DNA of 64,000 bases from contig NZ_JBBODE010000002.1 of NCBI RefSeq assembly GCF_038002765.1, positions 1,302,001 to 1,366,000 of the forward strand. Reading direction: 5' to 3'. The notes under the pieces are model-generated. The model was not told where the DNA came from. It saw only the letters and a list, made by a program, of their open reading frames with translations, and searched no databases. The position numbers and the translations under genes are program-made. How positions within the stretch are numbered: position 1 is the first letter of the stretch; every line of letters begins with the position of its first letter. Positions 18,854 through 27,954 of this stretch are shown here, in pieces. Source of the DNA: Peribacillus sp. FSL H8-0477. GTDB lineage: Bacteria > Bacillota > Bacilli > Bacillales > DSM-1321.

Positions 18854-18900
18854 GTAAGAGAGGATGCCCCAATTTATTCGGGACATCCTCTCTTACTCTT
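18854..18900 (+). terminator. Terminator of the trp operon
   Basis: GTAAGAGAGGATG (18854-18866) pairs perfectly with CATCCTCTCTTAC (18884-18896), with an inner CCC/GGG, and is followed by a T-rich end. It also serves yktB from the other side. Confidence 0.85.
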
Positions 18901-18915
18901 TTAAAAGCTAAGTGT

Positions 18916-19536
18916 TTAAGTTAATTTATATAAGGGTATAAGTTCAACAAAAGCATCACGAATTCTTTCGACAAATTTCTCATCTGTCATTTTCACAGCT
19001 TCTTCTTGAGGTATTTGAATACCGCAAAGTATTTCAGCTTTTTTTACGCTTTGTAAGCGCTGAAAAATTGACTCAAGTTCGTTAACTGATAAATCATGAT
19101 GTGGAAGCACGGCAGGTTTTGTATGATCAATTGACCAAACAAAGTTTGAAGGAATGGTCTCTTTTAATTTATCTGCAGCCTCCATCAGTGTTTTACCAAA
19201 TTCGGCTTTGATTGGTGCTTCATAAATGACCGCAAACCAGACAAAAACATGCGTTTCCCAAAGGCCGATTTGAAAATGGGGCACCATTTTGTATCCTCGT
19301 TTATTACCTGAAAAAGCAACCCATGTATCATTTGGAGGATTAACCTTCCGGCGTGCATGCTTGGCAACATGTGTAAACATTTCTTCTCCAGTCATGACAG
19401 AAAGTTCTTGTGAAAAGAAATCTCCAAGAGCAATAAGCTTGGGTTGTATTCGTTCTTTTAAAGCCTCCATACGCTGATCGAGGCCATCAATTTTAAACAC
19501 TCTGAAATCTTCTGCTGAAAAACTTGAAACGGACAT
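18916..19536 (-). CDS. yktB: UPF0637 (DUF1054) family protein YktB
   Basis: A 206-residue cytoplasmic protein of unknown function. The opening SFSAEDFRVF, the HARRKVNPPNDTWVAF segment and the HFQIGLW core identify the YktB family. It is transcribed toward the trp operon. In B. subtilis yktB follows yktA without trp genes between them, so the trp operon splits a conserved neighbourhood here. Confidence 0.9.
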   Translation of the reverse strand: MSVSSFSAEDFRVFKIDGLDQRMEALKERIQPKLIALGDFFSQELSVMTGEEMFTHVAKHARRKVNPPNDTWVAFSGNKRGYKMVPHFQIGLWETHVFVWFAVIYEAPIKAEFGKTLMEAADKLKETIPSNFVWSIDHTKPAVLPHHDLSVNELESIFQRLQSVKKAEILCGIQIPQEEAVKMTDEKFVERIRDAFVELIPLYKLT

Positions 19537-19760
19537 ATTATTCCTCCTACTTGCTTGTCTGAAGCATATTGTAGCATAATTGAAAGTAAAAAAGAAAAAA
19601 TCCGCTTTCTAAAATACGAGGAGTAATCTCGTTTTTATATCTAAGGCAAATGCACAATTTTGTTGCGATTTTGGTGTAGACAACATACTATAAAACTAAA
19701 TAAATAACTGAAAATTTAGTTAATTAAATTTAGTTAAATACCGAAGGGAGCAGATGGAAT

Positions 19761-19958
19761 ATGAAACAAGTGATGAATCAAGCTTTGAAGGCAAAGGAAG
19801 TAGAAAAGCATAGAACAGCTGTTTTACGGATGGAAATGGATTATGAATTAGCTACTTTATTTGAGGCTATAGGTGAAGAAAATGAGCCAAAGAAAACCCA
19901 ATGTAAACAAAAGCTTGAGCGGATCCGCTTAGAATTATTAAGATTAAAGGCATTATAA
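19761..19958 (+). CDS. ykzI: Small YkzI-like protein
   Basis: A 65-residue, charged, probably helical protein with no membrane segment. GAAGGGAG precedes the ATG. Its place between yktB and the inositol monophosphatase gene, its size and the EKHRTAVLRMEMDYE segment fit B. subtilis ykzI. The function is unknown. A hairpin at 20031-20072 may terminate it. Confidence 0.7.
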   Translation: MKQVMNQALKAKEVEKHRTAVLRMEMDYELATLFEAIGEENEPKKTQCKQKLERIRLELLRLKAL

Positions 19959-20030
19959 TTTCTACCTTTATATGAAGAAGGAGATATAGAAGGATTCATG
20001 TATATATATAATAGTTATTATGTAGGTGGT

Positions 20031-20072
20031 AAATAGCGGACACTTGTTGTTTAATAAGTGAATCCGCTATTT
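20031..20072 (+). terminator. Hairpin after ykzI
   Basis: AAATAGCGGA with CACTT pairs with AAGTG and TCCGCTATTT, a bulged 15-bp stem. No clean T-tract follows, so its strength as a terminator is uncertain. Confidence 0.55.
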
Positions 20073-20227
20073 ATCATTAATAAAGAAATCGGTGGATACA
20101 TAGAAGAAGGAAGAGAAGTAAAATAAGTATACTGAGCAGTAATATTGGTAATAACTAACTCTAAAACTTGAAGCATCAGCTGATATTAGATAATCTGTAG
20201 ATAGAAATAGGGGCGGGGGTTTTGAAT

Positions 20228-21016
20228 ATGGACAGAAAGAAAATTGATACATATGCTAAAGCTTGGGTTAAAGAAGCTGGAGAACGTTTGAGAAAATCCT
20301 TTAGTGAGGAATTAACAATTGAAACTAAATCTAATCGGAACGATTTAGTAACCAATTTAGATAAGGAAATAGAATTATTTTTCAGACACAAAATAGCTGA
20401 AACTTTTAGTGACCATAAAGTAGTCGGGGAAGAGGCGATGGAAGCAAATTACTCAAATGTGTCGGGCGTTGTTTGGATTATTGATCCGATTGATGGGACA
20501 ATGAATTTTGTTCATCAACAGAGAAATTTTGCTATTTCTATTGGGATATATGAAGATGGTGTGGGGCAGATTGGCTTAATTTATGATGTTATACATGACG
20601 AGTTGTATCATGCGATAAAAGGAGAAGGTGCTTTTATGAATGAACAGCGGCTGCCGATGCTTGAGGAGGTAGAAGTAAGTGATATGATTTTATCAATCAA
20701 TGCAACTTGGATTGGTGAAAATAATCGAATTGATCCAAGAATTCTTACTCCTCTCGTTCGTGATGTTAGAGGGACAAGGTCATATGGTTCAGCAGCGATT
20801 GAACTTGCCTATGTAGCTGCTGGGAGAACGGACGCGTATATGACAATGAGGTTAGCTCCTTGGGATTTTGCAGGCGGGGTCGTTCTTTTAAAAGAAGTCG
20901 GAGGAGAAGTTACGACTATGGATAATCAGCCGCTTGATTTTGTAAATGGATCGTCACTTTTTGCATCTAAACCGGGTCTGCATAAACGGATTAATGAAAC
21001 GTATCTCGGCAAATAG
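20228..21016 (+). CDS. suhB: Inositol monophosphatase family protein
   Basis: A Mg2+-dependent phosphatase of the inositol-1-phosphatase/SuhB family. I start it at the ATG at 20228 (262 residues) because GGGGGT lies 8 bases before it. The metal ligands are visible in GEE (Glu 68/69), DPIDGT (Asp 86, Asp 89) and the C-terminal WDFAGG. The order equals B. subtilis yktC. The physiological substrate in Bacillus is not certain. Confidence 0.92.
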   Translation: MDRKKIDTYAKAWVKEAGERLRKSFSEELTIETKSNRNDLVTNLDKEIELFFRHKIAETFSDHKVVGEEAMEANYSNVSGVVWIIDPIDGTMNFVHQQRNFAISIGIYEDGVGQIGLIYDVIHDELYHAIKGEGAFMNEQRLPMLEEVEVSDMILSINATWIGENNRIDPRILTPLVRDVRGTRSYGSAAIELAYVAAGRTDAYMTMRLAPWDFAGGVVLLKEVGGEVTTMDNQPLDFVNGSSLFASKPGLHKRINETYLGK

Positions 21017-21030
21017 AGCGATTTTTTAAA

Positions 21031-21060
21031 AAAACGCCGATATAATCGGCGGTTTTTTTA
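21031..21060. terminator. Bidirectional terminator suhB / ylaF
   Basis: CGCCGA (21035-21040) and TCGGCG (21046-21051) are flanked by A-tract on the left and seven T on the right, which suits both facing genes. Confidence 0.85.
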
Positions 21061-21072
21061 CGCGAAAAATAT

Positions 21073-21264
21073 TTATTTGTTCTCTTGGGCATTACGGTGT
21101 TTTTTCTTTTGAGAAAAACCAAACCCCATAATCCCACATAGTATAATCAGGCTGATAACCGCACCAAATATGCTTTTTTCAGCAATTGCTATACCAATAA
21201 ATGAAATGCTTGCTGTTGCCAATAGTGCCATGATTAGGAATTTCCATTGAATATCTTTCACCAT
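21073..21264 (-). CDS. ylaF: YlaF-like small membrane protein
   Basis: A 63-residue protein with two membrane segments (about 8-28 and 32-52) and a basic, polar tail (QKKKHRN). I start it at 21264, where AGGTGAT immediately precedes ATG-GTG; the longer frame adds twelve residues without a site. Divergence from typA matches ylaF of B. subtilis. The function is unknown. Confidence 0.75.
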   Translation of the reverse strand: MVKDIQWKFLIMALLATASISFIGIAIAEKSIFGAVISLIILCGIMGFGFSQKKKHRNAQENK

Positions 21265-21386
21265 TATCACCTCGAATATATCTATTGTACATAATTTCAT
21301 GCTTTGTTTCTACTATGTTTGTGATATAATATGTAAGTTAATGCTAAAGATAAGTTAAATAACTATCTAATCTAGGAGTGAATTTT

Positions 21387-23225
21387 TTGAAATTAAGAGA
21401 AAATATTCGAAATATAGCTATTATTGCCCACGTTGACCATGGTAAAACAACTCTAGTGGATCAATTGCTGAAGCAATCTGGTACATTTCGTGAAAATGAA
21501 CACGTCGATGAAAGAGCAATGGATTCGAATGATTTAGAAAAAGAACGGGGTATTACGATTCTTGCTAAGAATACGGCTGTTCAATATAAAGATACACGAA
21601 TTAACATTCTAGATACACCAGGTCACGCCGACTTTGGCGGTGAAGTGGAACGTATTATGAAAATGGTTGATGGTGTTGTCCTTGTAGTTGATGCATATGA
21701 AGGTTGTATGCCGCAAACACGTTTCGTATTGAAAAAGGCGCTGGAACAAAAGATTCAGCCAATCGTTGTTGTAAACAAAATTGATAAAGACTCAGCACGT
21801 CCTCAAGAAGTTGTGGATGAAGTTTTAGATTTATTCATTGAACTTGGTGCTGAAGATGACCAACTGGACTTCCCAGTTATCTATGCTTCAGGTATTTCAG
21901 GTACATCAAGTGTGGATCCAGATCCTGCTAAACAAGGTGAAGACATGGTTCCATTATTTGAAGCAATTATCGAAAACATTCCTGCACCTATCGATAACCG
22001 CGATGAGCCGCTTCAATTCCAAGTAGCATTGCTTGATTACAATGACTATGTTGGCCGTATTGGAGTAGGTCGTGTATTCCGTGGAACGATGCATGTGGGA
22101 CAACAAGTATCATTAATGAAGCTTGATGGTTCTGTTAAACAATTCCGCGTAACTAGTATCTTTGGCTTTATCGGTCTGAAGAAGGTTGAAATCCAAGAAG
22201 CATTCCCTGGTGATCTAATCGCTGTTTCAGGTATGGAGGATATCAACGTAGGTGAAACTGTTTGCCCAACTGAGCATCCAGAAGCACTTCCAATTCTTCG
22301 TATTGATGAACCAACACTACAAATGACGTTCCTTGTTAATAACAGCCCGTTTGCTGGTCGTGAAGGCAAGTACGTAACAGCTAGAAAAATTGAAGAACGT
22401 CTGCGTACACAATTACAAACAGATGTAAGCTTACGCGTTGACAACACAGATTCACCTGATGTTTGGATTGTTTCTGGTCGTGGAGAGCTTCATTTATCTA
22501 TCCTGATTGAAAACATGCGTCGTGAAGGATTTGAGCTTCAAGTTTCAAAACCTGAAGTTATTGTTCGTACGATTGACGGAGTACGTTGTGAACCGGTTGA
22601 ACGCGTTCAAATCGATGTTCCTGAAGAGCATACGGGTTCAATTATGGAGTCAATTGGAGCACGTAAAGGCGAACTACTTGATATGATTAATAACGGAAGC
22701 GGCCAAGTACGTATGATCTTTAACGTTCCAGCTCGCGGACTAATCGGATATTCTACAGAATTCTTGACCATTACACGTGGATACGGAATTATGAACCATA
22801 CGTTTGACAGCTACCAGCCAATGCAAAAAGGCCAAGTTGGCGGAAGACGTGAAGGTGTATTAGTTTCTATGGAATCTGGTAAGACAACTGCTTATGGTAC
22901 AATGCAGGTTGAAGACCGTGGTATCATCTTTATTCCAGTAGGAACAGATATTTATGAAGGAATGATCGTTGGTCAACATAACCGCGAAAATGACTTGACT
23001 GTAAATATTGTTAAAGCTAAGCAAATGACAAATATGCGTTCTGCAAACAAAGACCAAACTTCAACGCTGAAAAAGGCAAAAGTCTTGTCACTTGAAGAGT
23101 CTTTAGAATATCTAAACGATGATGAGTATCTGGAAGTAACACCAGAATCAATCAGACTTCGTAAGAAAATTCTTGATAAGAGCGAACGTGAAAGAACAAC
23201 TAAAAAGAAAAAAACCGCTGAGTGA
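21387..23225 (+). CDS. typA: Ribosome-associated GTPase TypA/BipA
   Basis: A translational GTPase related to EF-G that acts in ribosome assembly and stress or cold growth. I start it at the TTG at 21387 (MKLRENIRN, 612 residues, the family length), 8 bases after AGGAG; a GTG at 21378 overlaps that site. G motifs are [22 protein letters not shown] and NKIDK. EF-G-like domains II, III and V and the BipA-specific C-terminal domain follow. Confidence 0.96.
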   Translation: MKLRENIRNIAIIAHVDHGKTTLVDQLLKQSGTFRENEHVDERAMDSNDLEKERGITILAKNTAVQYKDTRINILDTPGHADFGGEVERIMKMVDGVVLVVDAYEGCMPQTRFVLKKALEQKIQPIVVVNKIDKDSARPQEVVDEVLDLFIELGAEDDQLDFPVIYASGISGTSSVDPDPAKQGEDMVPLFEAIIENIPAPIDNRDEPLQFQVALLDYNDYVGRIGVGRVFRGTMHVGQQVSLMKLDGSVKQFRVTSIFGFIGLKKVEIQEAFPGDLIAVSGMEDINVGETVCPTEHPEALPILRIDEPTLQMTFLVNNSPFAGREGKYVTARKIEERLRTQLQTDVSLRVDNTDSPDVWIVSGRGELHLSILIENMRREGFELQVSKPEVIVRTIDGVRCEPVERVQIDVPEEHTGSIMESIGARKGELLDMINNGSGQVRMIFNVPARGLIGYSTEFLTITRGYGIMNHTFDSYQPMQKGQVGGRREGVLVSMESGKTTAYGTMQVEDRGIIFIPVGTDIYEGMIVGQHNRENDLTVNIVKAKQMTNMRSANKDQTSTLKKAKVLSLEESLEYLNDDEYLEVTPESIRLRKKILDKSERERTTKKKKTAE

Positions 23226-23246
23226 ATGTAATCAGGAGGGATAGCA

Positions 23247-23552
23247 ATGGATGTAGGAGAGCGCCTATCGTTTTTCGCGGCCCTTTACAGGGTTGACGAA
23301 AACCCTGAAGCTGGAATGTGGTATTTATATTTGACGATTTGGGCTCTGTGTATCATAGTATACCAGCTCGGATTTGCCAAAAAACTACCTTTATTAAAAA
23401 ACCTAGTCATTTATGTGGTCATGGGTCTCGGCTGTACCGTTCTATCTTTCCTGGCCGTTTTCCTTCCAATGGGTGAATCTCTTTTGATTGCGGCAGCAGT
23501 ACTCGGTATCTATCGGTTACGCCGTCGTGATCATAGCGGGGAACAGGTATAA
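23247..23552 (+). CDS. ylaH: YlaH-like membrane protein
   Basis: A 101-residue protein with three membrane segments (about 25-42, 49-70 and 74-92) and a basic C-terminus RLRRRDH. AGGAGGGA precedes the ATG. Its place after typA matches B. subtilis ylaH. The function is unknown. The following gene begins directly at its stop. Confidence 0.85.
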   Translation: MDVGERLSFFAALYRVDENPEAGMWYLYLTIWALCIIVYQLGFAKKLPLLKNLVIYVVMGLGCTVLSFLAVFLPMGESLLIAAAVLGIYRLRRRDHSGEQV

Positions 23553-23834
23553 ATGCAATCCATTCAAGATGCGTTATATAATTGGATGACGATTAAAGTA
23601 GTCTGTGATGCAAGACCTGATGATACGGCTGCTCTTGATACTTTGGCTTTTTTCGAAAAGCTGCTGGTAGAAAAAGAGGTAATCATTCAGTCCCTATTCA
23701 AAGAGGAGCCTTTTTACTTCATTGAATATTTATATGAAAATGAAGTAAAAAAGCAGCGATTCCCGATTGAAGTTATTGACGTAATGCTCAACCAGATTAA
23801 AGCAGAGCCGGAGAAATACCGGAATCTTGAATAA
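23553..23834 (+). CDS. Conserved hypothetical protein coupled to ylaH
   Basis: A 93-residue acidic cytoplasmic protein with no motif I can name. It starts at the ATG immediately after the ylaH stop, with only a weak site in the end of ylaH, so it is probably translated by re-initiation. It does not fit any yla gene I know from B. subtilis. A GC-rich hairpin follows 6 bases after the stop. Confidence 0.7.
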   Translation: MQSIQDALYNWMTIKVVCDARPDDTAALDTLAFFEKLLVEKEVIIQSLFKEEPFYFIEYLYENEVKKQRFPIEVIDVMLNQIKAEPEKYRNLE

Positions 23835-23840
23835 AGCACA

Positions 23841-23875
23841 AACTAACCCCCCGGCATAAAGCCGGGGGGTTAGTT
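23841..23875. terminator. GC-rich hairpin between facing genes
   Basis: Two perfectly complementary 15-base arms (23841-23855 and 23861-23875, core CCCCCCGGC) form a very stable stem with a 5-base loop. No long T-tract is present on either side, so it may act as a barrier or RNA-stability element as much as a terminator. Confidence 0.7.
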
Positions 23876-23910
23876 GTATACATAGAATGACTCGAGTGTA
23901 AGGGCTTTCT

Positions 23911-24339
23911 CTAGACCTTAGCTGCAGCCGCTAGGATACATGCGTAAAGCAAATGGGCAAGTGTCCAGAGAGTAAAGCCTATACAACTGATGGAGTCCAC
24001 CTGACTGCTTCCTAGGCTGGTTAAAGGAAAGTAGAGGAGAATTGCCGGGATAATAACAATGACCGCAGTAAGCAGCCTCACCAAAAAAGTTGCTTTCTTT
24101 TTTACCAGCATAGTGAATACCATCGCCACGAGAATAGAGACCATCAAATGAATCAAAAATTCGAGATACTCTGGCGGGTTTATATTTCTCTCAACTGGCT
24201 GGAAATTAATATTAAGTAATAAACGGTATACTTTATAACCGCTTAAGAACTCAACGTATTTCATAAAGAAGCCAAGAAATAAGCCAGATAAAAGGCCGGC
24301 TGCCAATCCTAGTTTTATCTTAGGTCTAGCCCATTCCAT
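23911..24339 (-). CDS. Four-helix membrane protein of unknown function
   Basis: A 142-residue protein with four predicted membrane segments (about 9-28, 62-82, 86-106 and 118-140) and a 35-residue loop after the first. AGGAGAGGG precedes the ATG. I do not recognise it. It lies 18 bases downstream of ylaI on the same strand, so they may be co-transcribed. Confidence 0.7.
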   Translation of the reverse strand: MEWARPKIKLGLAAGLLSGLFLGFFMKYVEFLSGYKVYRLLLNINFQPVERNINPPEYLEFLIHLMVSILVAMVFTMLVKKKATFLVRLLTAVIVIIPAILLYFPLTSLGSSQVDSISCIGFTLWTLAHLLYACILAAAAKV

Positions 24340-24357
24340 GATTCCCTCTCCTTCAGT

Positions 24358-24558
24358 TTACCAATCGTCATCTTTCGTAACAGATCGATAAAGCTTGAAA
24401 TTTCCAGTTGCAATTCGTGCCTTTGTTTTTTCTTCTATTCGAGTTGAACATTCCTGACACATATATGTATGAATCGGTCGATTTCTTAATTTCTTTGCTT
24501 CTGGTGAATAATCAAGAATATCTTCTATCTTATCGCAAATAACACATTTAACATTCAT
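24358..24558 (-). CDS. ylaI: YlaI-like zinc-ribbon protein (DUF2197)
   Basis: A 66-residue protein with two Cys pairs, CVIC at residues 5-8 and CQEC about 25 residues later, as in a small zinc ribbon. The start at 24558 (MNVKC) is preceded by AGAGGT. Family and position match B. subtilis ylaI; the function is unknown. Confidence 0.87.
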   Translation of the reverse strand: MNVKCVICDKIEDILDYSPEAKKLRNRPIHTYMCQECSTRIEEKTKARIATGNFKLYRSVTKDDDW

Positions 24559-24701
24559 AGCCAAACCTCTTTCAACATTTAATTAATGGATGTCCAGTAT
24601 TGTAGATACATTATAGCATGTTTTATACATTCAAAGTATTGTGAAAACGCCTAACCTAAGAAGTCCTTTTTTGTTTTAAAGGTAAACTAGGATAAGAGAA
24701 C

Positions 24702-24740
24702 AAAAAAAAGACTGCTCATGGGATCACCTGAGTCAGTCGT
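24702..24740 (-). terminator. Terminator of ylaJ (minus strand)
   Basis: On the minus strand GACTG-A-CTC pairs with GAG-CAGTC, with a bulge, and is followed by eight T. Confidence 0.7.
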
Positions 24741-24747
24741 TTACCTA

Positions 24748-25338
24748 TTACTCACTAGTAGAGTGTTTCTTTTGTTCTCTTTTTAATTGTTCTTGATTTT
24801 GATTATTTAATGAATTTTTTTGCTTTTCCAGCGTTTTAGTAGGTGCTGGCTCATTTAAATCTCCCGGAATTTCGGGGATGATACGACTAGTAATATCGGA
24901 TAGTTCATTTAATATTCCACGGACAGGCTTACCGTTTTGTATATCTCTTGAAACTTCACGAATCCGCTCATTCAAATCAGGGTCTGCGACAATAATCGCA
25001 TTCGCTCCATATGGGTCGTTCGCAAGCGCCTCTCCCACTGAATATTTAATAGTTCCCACCTGTGAGCGTTCTATATCATCATCAATATCTATGCCTACAA
25101 GGGCGTATTTTCCAATAACAACGGCCGTTGCGTCATTAACAAGAGGAATCGCTGAAGCTATTTGGGTCAGCCTGTTTGCAACTTGTTTCCCTGTTAATCG
25201 ATCCGTTTCTTTAATCGTGGAATTTTTCACTGTCGTGACTTTATAGTTGTCGTCTTTTGTTTTTTCACTCCTTTCATCTTGGGTGTTACAACCAGTAAGC
25301 AAGAGTAAAACGGACAAAAGTAATATATATATTCTCAT
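24748..25338 (-). CDS. ylaJ: YhcN/YlaJ family sporulation lipoprotein
   Basis: A 196-residue lipoprotein of the family found on spores of Bacillus. I start it at 25338 (MRIYILLL), 7 bases after GGAGG; lipobox LTGC gives Cys 17. The YhcN/YlaJ domain covers about 40-150, and a Gln/Asn/Lys-rich, probably disordered tail follows. In B. subtilis the family is made during sporulation; no forespore promoter was confidently identified here. Confidence 0.88.
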   Translation of the reverse strand: MRIYILLLSVLLLLTGCNTQDERSEKTKDDNYKVTTVKNSTIKETDRLTGKQVANRLTQIASAIPLVNDATAVVIGKYALVGIDIDDDIERSQVGTIKYSVGEALANDPYGANAIIVADPDLNERIREVSRDIQNGKPVRGILNELSDITSRIIPEIPGDLNEPAPTKTLEKQKNSLNNQNQEQLKREQKKHSTSE

Positions 25339-25501
25339 TTTTTTAGGTCCTCCTTCTGTCATTTTTCTTTATAGTCTGTAAATGTTCTTCTATCTTTATG
25401 CAGGCAGACATATATTTTATCAACAGTCTCGTCCACTACATAAACTGGAGGTAGCAGGATTATGAAACAGATTTGACAAAGACCAGGCAGGGGGCGTCGT
25501 A

Positions 25502-26830
25502 TTGGACAAAATTTACGTTTTAGATACTAATGTCTTGTTGCAAGACCCTTATTCCCTTTTTTCTTTCGGAGATAATGAGGTAGTCATTCCAGCGGTTGTG
25601 TTAGAAGAGCTGGATTCGAAGAAGAGATATATGGATGAAATAGGGAGGAATGCAAGGCAGGTATCGAAACTAATCGATGGATTTCGAGAACAGGGGCAGC
25701 TGCATCATGGGGTTAAACTTCATAATGGAGGCTCACTTAGAATTGAATTAAATCACCGTTCTTTCCATGAACTTCAAGAAATATTTATTGAAAAAACAAA
25801 CGACAACCGAATTCTTGCTGTTGCAAAAAATTTATCTTCTGAAGAAAAGGCAAAGATAGTTGGAAAGTCAGTCATATTAGTGAGCAAGGATACCCTTGTT
25901 CGCGTAAAAGCAGACGCCATTGGATTGCTTGCTCAGGATTTCTTAAGTGATCGAGTGGTAGAATTAGATCATATATACAGCGGGTTTTCTGAAGTACTTG
26001 TTCCTGTCGATATCTTAAATACCTTTTATGAAAAAGGAGGGCTTCCATTAGCTGAACTCCCTAAAGGACTTTATTACCCAAATCAATTTATTTTAATGAA
26101 AGATAGTTTAGGTGGATCTTCATCCGCTGTAGCAATCGTTGATCAAACATGCAGCAACATAAAAAAACTATTATTTGATCAAGATCATATTTGGGGCATC
26201 AAGCCAAGGAATGTACAGCAAATCATGGCTATGGAAATATTGCTTCGAACGGACTTGCCATTGATTACCTTAATAGGAAAAGCTGGAACAGGTAAAACGC
26301 TGCTTGCGTTAGCAGCAGGTTTAATGCAGACAGAAGATTTCGGACGCTTTAAGAAATTATTAGTGGCACGGCCTATTGTTCCAGTCGGGAAGGATATTGG
26401 TTATTTACCTGGGGAAAAAGATGAAAAGTTACGTCCGTGGATTCAGCCAATATTCGACAATCTTGAATATTTATTCAACACGAAGAAACCTGGAGAATTG
26501 GATGCCATTTTGGCAGGAATGAAGTCCATTGAAGTGGAGGCACTGACATATATTAGGGGGAGAAGCATTCCAGAACAATTTATAATTATCGATGAGGCTC
26601 AAAATCTTACTAAACATGAAGTAAAAACCATCTTGACACGAGTTGGAGAGAAAAGCAAAATTGTTTTAATGGGAGACACGGAGCAAATTGATCACCCGTA
26701 CCTTGATGAATATAATAATGGACTAACCTATGTGGTAGAAAGTTTCAAGGATCAGCATATTGCGGGTCATATAAAGTTAATTAAGGGAGAGCGATCTGCA
26801 CTGGCACAGTTGGCTGCGAATATTTTATAG
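25502..26830 (+). CDS. ylaK: PIN-PhoH fusion ATPase (YlaK/PhoH2)
   Basis: A two-domain protein of 442 residues. An N-terminal PIN-type RNase fold spans about 1-145 with its acidic residues visible (D8, E36, D101, D130). A C-terminal PhoH ATPase domain starts near 235 with Walker A GKAGTGKT (259-266) and Walker B FIIIDEAQN. PhoH2 proteins are reported as RNA helicase/RNase enzymes. The start is TTG after AGGGGGCG. It stands divergent from ylaJ, as in B. subtilis. Confidence 0.92.
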   Translation: MDKIYVLDTNVLLQDPYSLFSFGDNEVVIPAVVLEELDSKKRYMDEIGRNARQVSKLIDGFREQGQLHHGVKLHNGGSLRIELNHRSFHELQEIFIEKTNDNRILAVAKNLSSEEKAKIVGKSVILVSKDTLVRVKADAIGLLAQDFLSDRVVELDHIYSGFSEVLVPVDILNTFYEKGGLPLAELPKGLYYPNQFILMKDSLGGSSSAVAIVDQTCSNIKKLLFDQDHIWGIKPRNVQQIMAMEILLRTDLPLITLIGKAGTGKTLLALAAGLMQTEDFGRFKKLLVARPIVPVGKDIGYLPGEKDEKLRPWIQPIFDNLEYLFNTKKPGELDAILAGMKSIEVEALTYIRGRSIPEQFIIIDEAQNLTKHEVKTILTRVGEKSKIVLMGDTEQIDHPYLDEYNNGLTYVVESFKDQHIAGHIKLIKGERSALAQLAANIL

Positions 26831-26844
26831 TTTCCACAGAAAAA

Positions 26845-26880
26845 TAAATTAAAAACGGCAGACGAATAATCGTCTGCCGA
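26845..26880 (-). terminator. Terminator of ylaL (minus strand)
   Basis: CGGCAGACGA (26856-26865) and TCGTCTGCCG (26870-26879) form a 10-bp stem; on the minus strand a T-rich tract follows. It lies between the convergent ylaK and ylaL. Confidence 0.85.
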
Positions 26881-26888
26881 AGTTGGGT

Positions 26889-27386
26889 TTATTTTAACGT
26901 AAAAGAACGGATGTCTTTAATGGGATTATTAATATTTGACCCATCACCAAAATAAACATAACAAGGTCCATTCTCTTTAATAGGCTTGCCGTCTATTGAA
27001 AAACCAATAGCAAATGTTCTAGCTTCCTCTAATGTAAAGGTATGTTCATGATCAGCAGTTTCAACAATGATGCTGGAGGCGCTATCATCTGGAACGGAAT
27101 TATTTAAAAAAGGTTCGAATGGAATAACAAATGTTCCTTCTAAAAGTCTTTGTTTTTCAAACCTTTTTTCTGTCTTTAATGTGGGAGGCATGGTTGAGCC
27201 TTCTCGAATCTCTTTCTCCCAATGTTTAGATGTAGCAATTGTATATTCCTCTAATTCATCCACTTCGACCTTTTCGGCATGAAAGTATGCCTCAATTTCT
27301 ACTTTACGGTCATCAAAGATCCATACCCCTGGATCGAGTGTTATTGGATATTTTACCTTGCCTTTTATTAATACTATGGATTCCAC
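26889..27386 (-). CDS. ylaL: YlaL-like conserved protein
   Basis: A 165-residue cytoplasmic, acidic, beta-rich protein. The opening KGKVKYPITLDPGVWIFDD segment and the position after ylaK fit B. subtilis ylaL, whose function is unknown. The start is GTG with AAGGGATG upstream. No catalytic motif is visible. Confidence 0.72.
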   Translation of the reverse strand: MESIVLIKGKVKYPITLDPGVWIFDDRKVEIEAYFHAEKVEVDELEEYTIATSKHWEKEIREGSTMPPTLKTEKRFEKQRLLEGTFVIPFEPFLNNSVPDDSASSIIVETADHEHTFTLEEARTFAIGFSIDGKPIKENGPCYVYFGDGSNINNPIKDIRSFTLK

Positions 27387-27608
27387 CTAGTTCATCCCTT
27401 TCTCTATCTACTAGTACAATTATAAGCATATTTAACCAAAAAGCCAAAAAAAGTTGTAATAGGGAGCGAAACTGCGATAATATGAAGACATATCATTGGA
27501 TTTCAATTTGTGATTCTAAATTGTCCTTATATAACCTTGCTTTTTCATAAAACTAAGGGTAAAATTTATAGATAAGATTTAATCGCTTCTTGAGCGGGGG
27601 GATTTAAT

Positions 27609-27890
27609 ATGGCATCTGAAATGCTTGTCAATCATCGAGAAAAAGCCTATGCACTGTTAAAAGCAGATGCTGAAAAAATTTTAAAATTAATTAAAGTACA
27701 AATGGATAACCTCACTATGCCTCAATGCCCTCTTTACGAAGAGGTTTTGGATACGCAAATGTTCGGCTTATCACGAGAGATCGACTTCGCTGTTCGTTTA
27801 GGCTTGGTGAATGGTGATGAGGGGAAAGCTCTCTTAGAAAAACTCGAAAGAGAATTATCCGTGCTGCACGAAGCATCTCTTAGGAAATGA
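27609..27890 (+). CDS. ylaN: UPF0358 protein YlaN
   Basis: A 93-residue helical protein, YlaN family. The [17 protein letters not shown] opening is family-typical. YlaN has been linked to iron homeostasis and Fur control in Gram-positive bacteria (from memory). GGGGGG precedes the ATG. In B. subtilis ftsW follows ylaN; here a terminator (27917-27954) follows and the next gene is pyc. Confidence 0.9.
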   Translation: MASEMLVNHREKAYALLKADAEKILKLIKVQMDNLTMPQCPLYEEVLDTQMFGLSREIDFAVRLGLVNGDEGKALLEKLERELSVLHEASLRK

Positions 27891-27916
27891 TAAGTGACAG
27901 CAGATGACTAAAGTCA

Positions 27917-27954
27917 AAACTCAAACTATTCTCATTTATGGTTTGAGTTTTTTT
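27917..27954 (+). terminator. Terminator of ylaN
   Basis: AAACTCAAAC (27917-27926) pairs with GTTTGAGTTT (27941-27950), followed by T. Confidence 0.88.

Noticed and set aside
19617..19638. Small hairpin ACGAG...CTCGT with T-tract between yktB and ykzI
   Set aside because: Only 5 bp of stem with no upstream transcript on that strand; too weak to call a terminator or attenuator.
22046..22447. Minus-strand frame of 133 codons opposite typA
   Set aside because: It is an antisense shadow within the TypA GTPase gene; no ribosome binding site or family.
24878..25246. Plus-strand frame of 122 codons opposite ylaJ
   Set aside because: It is a shadow; ylaJ has a signal peptide, lipobox and ribosome binding site on the other strand.
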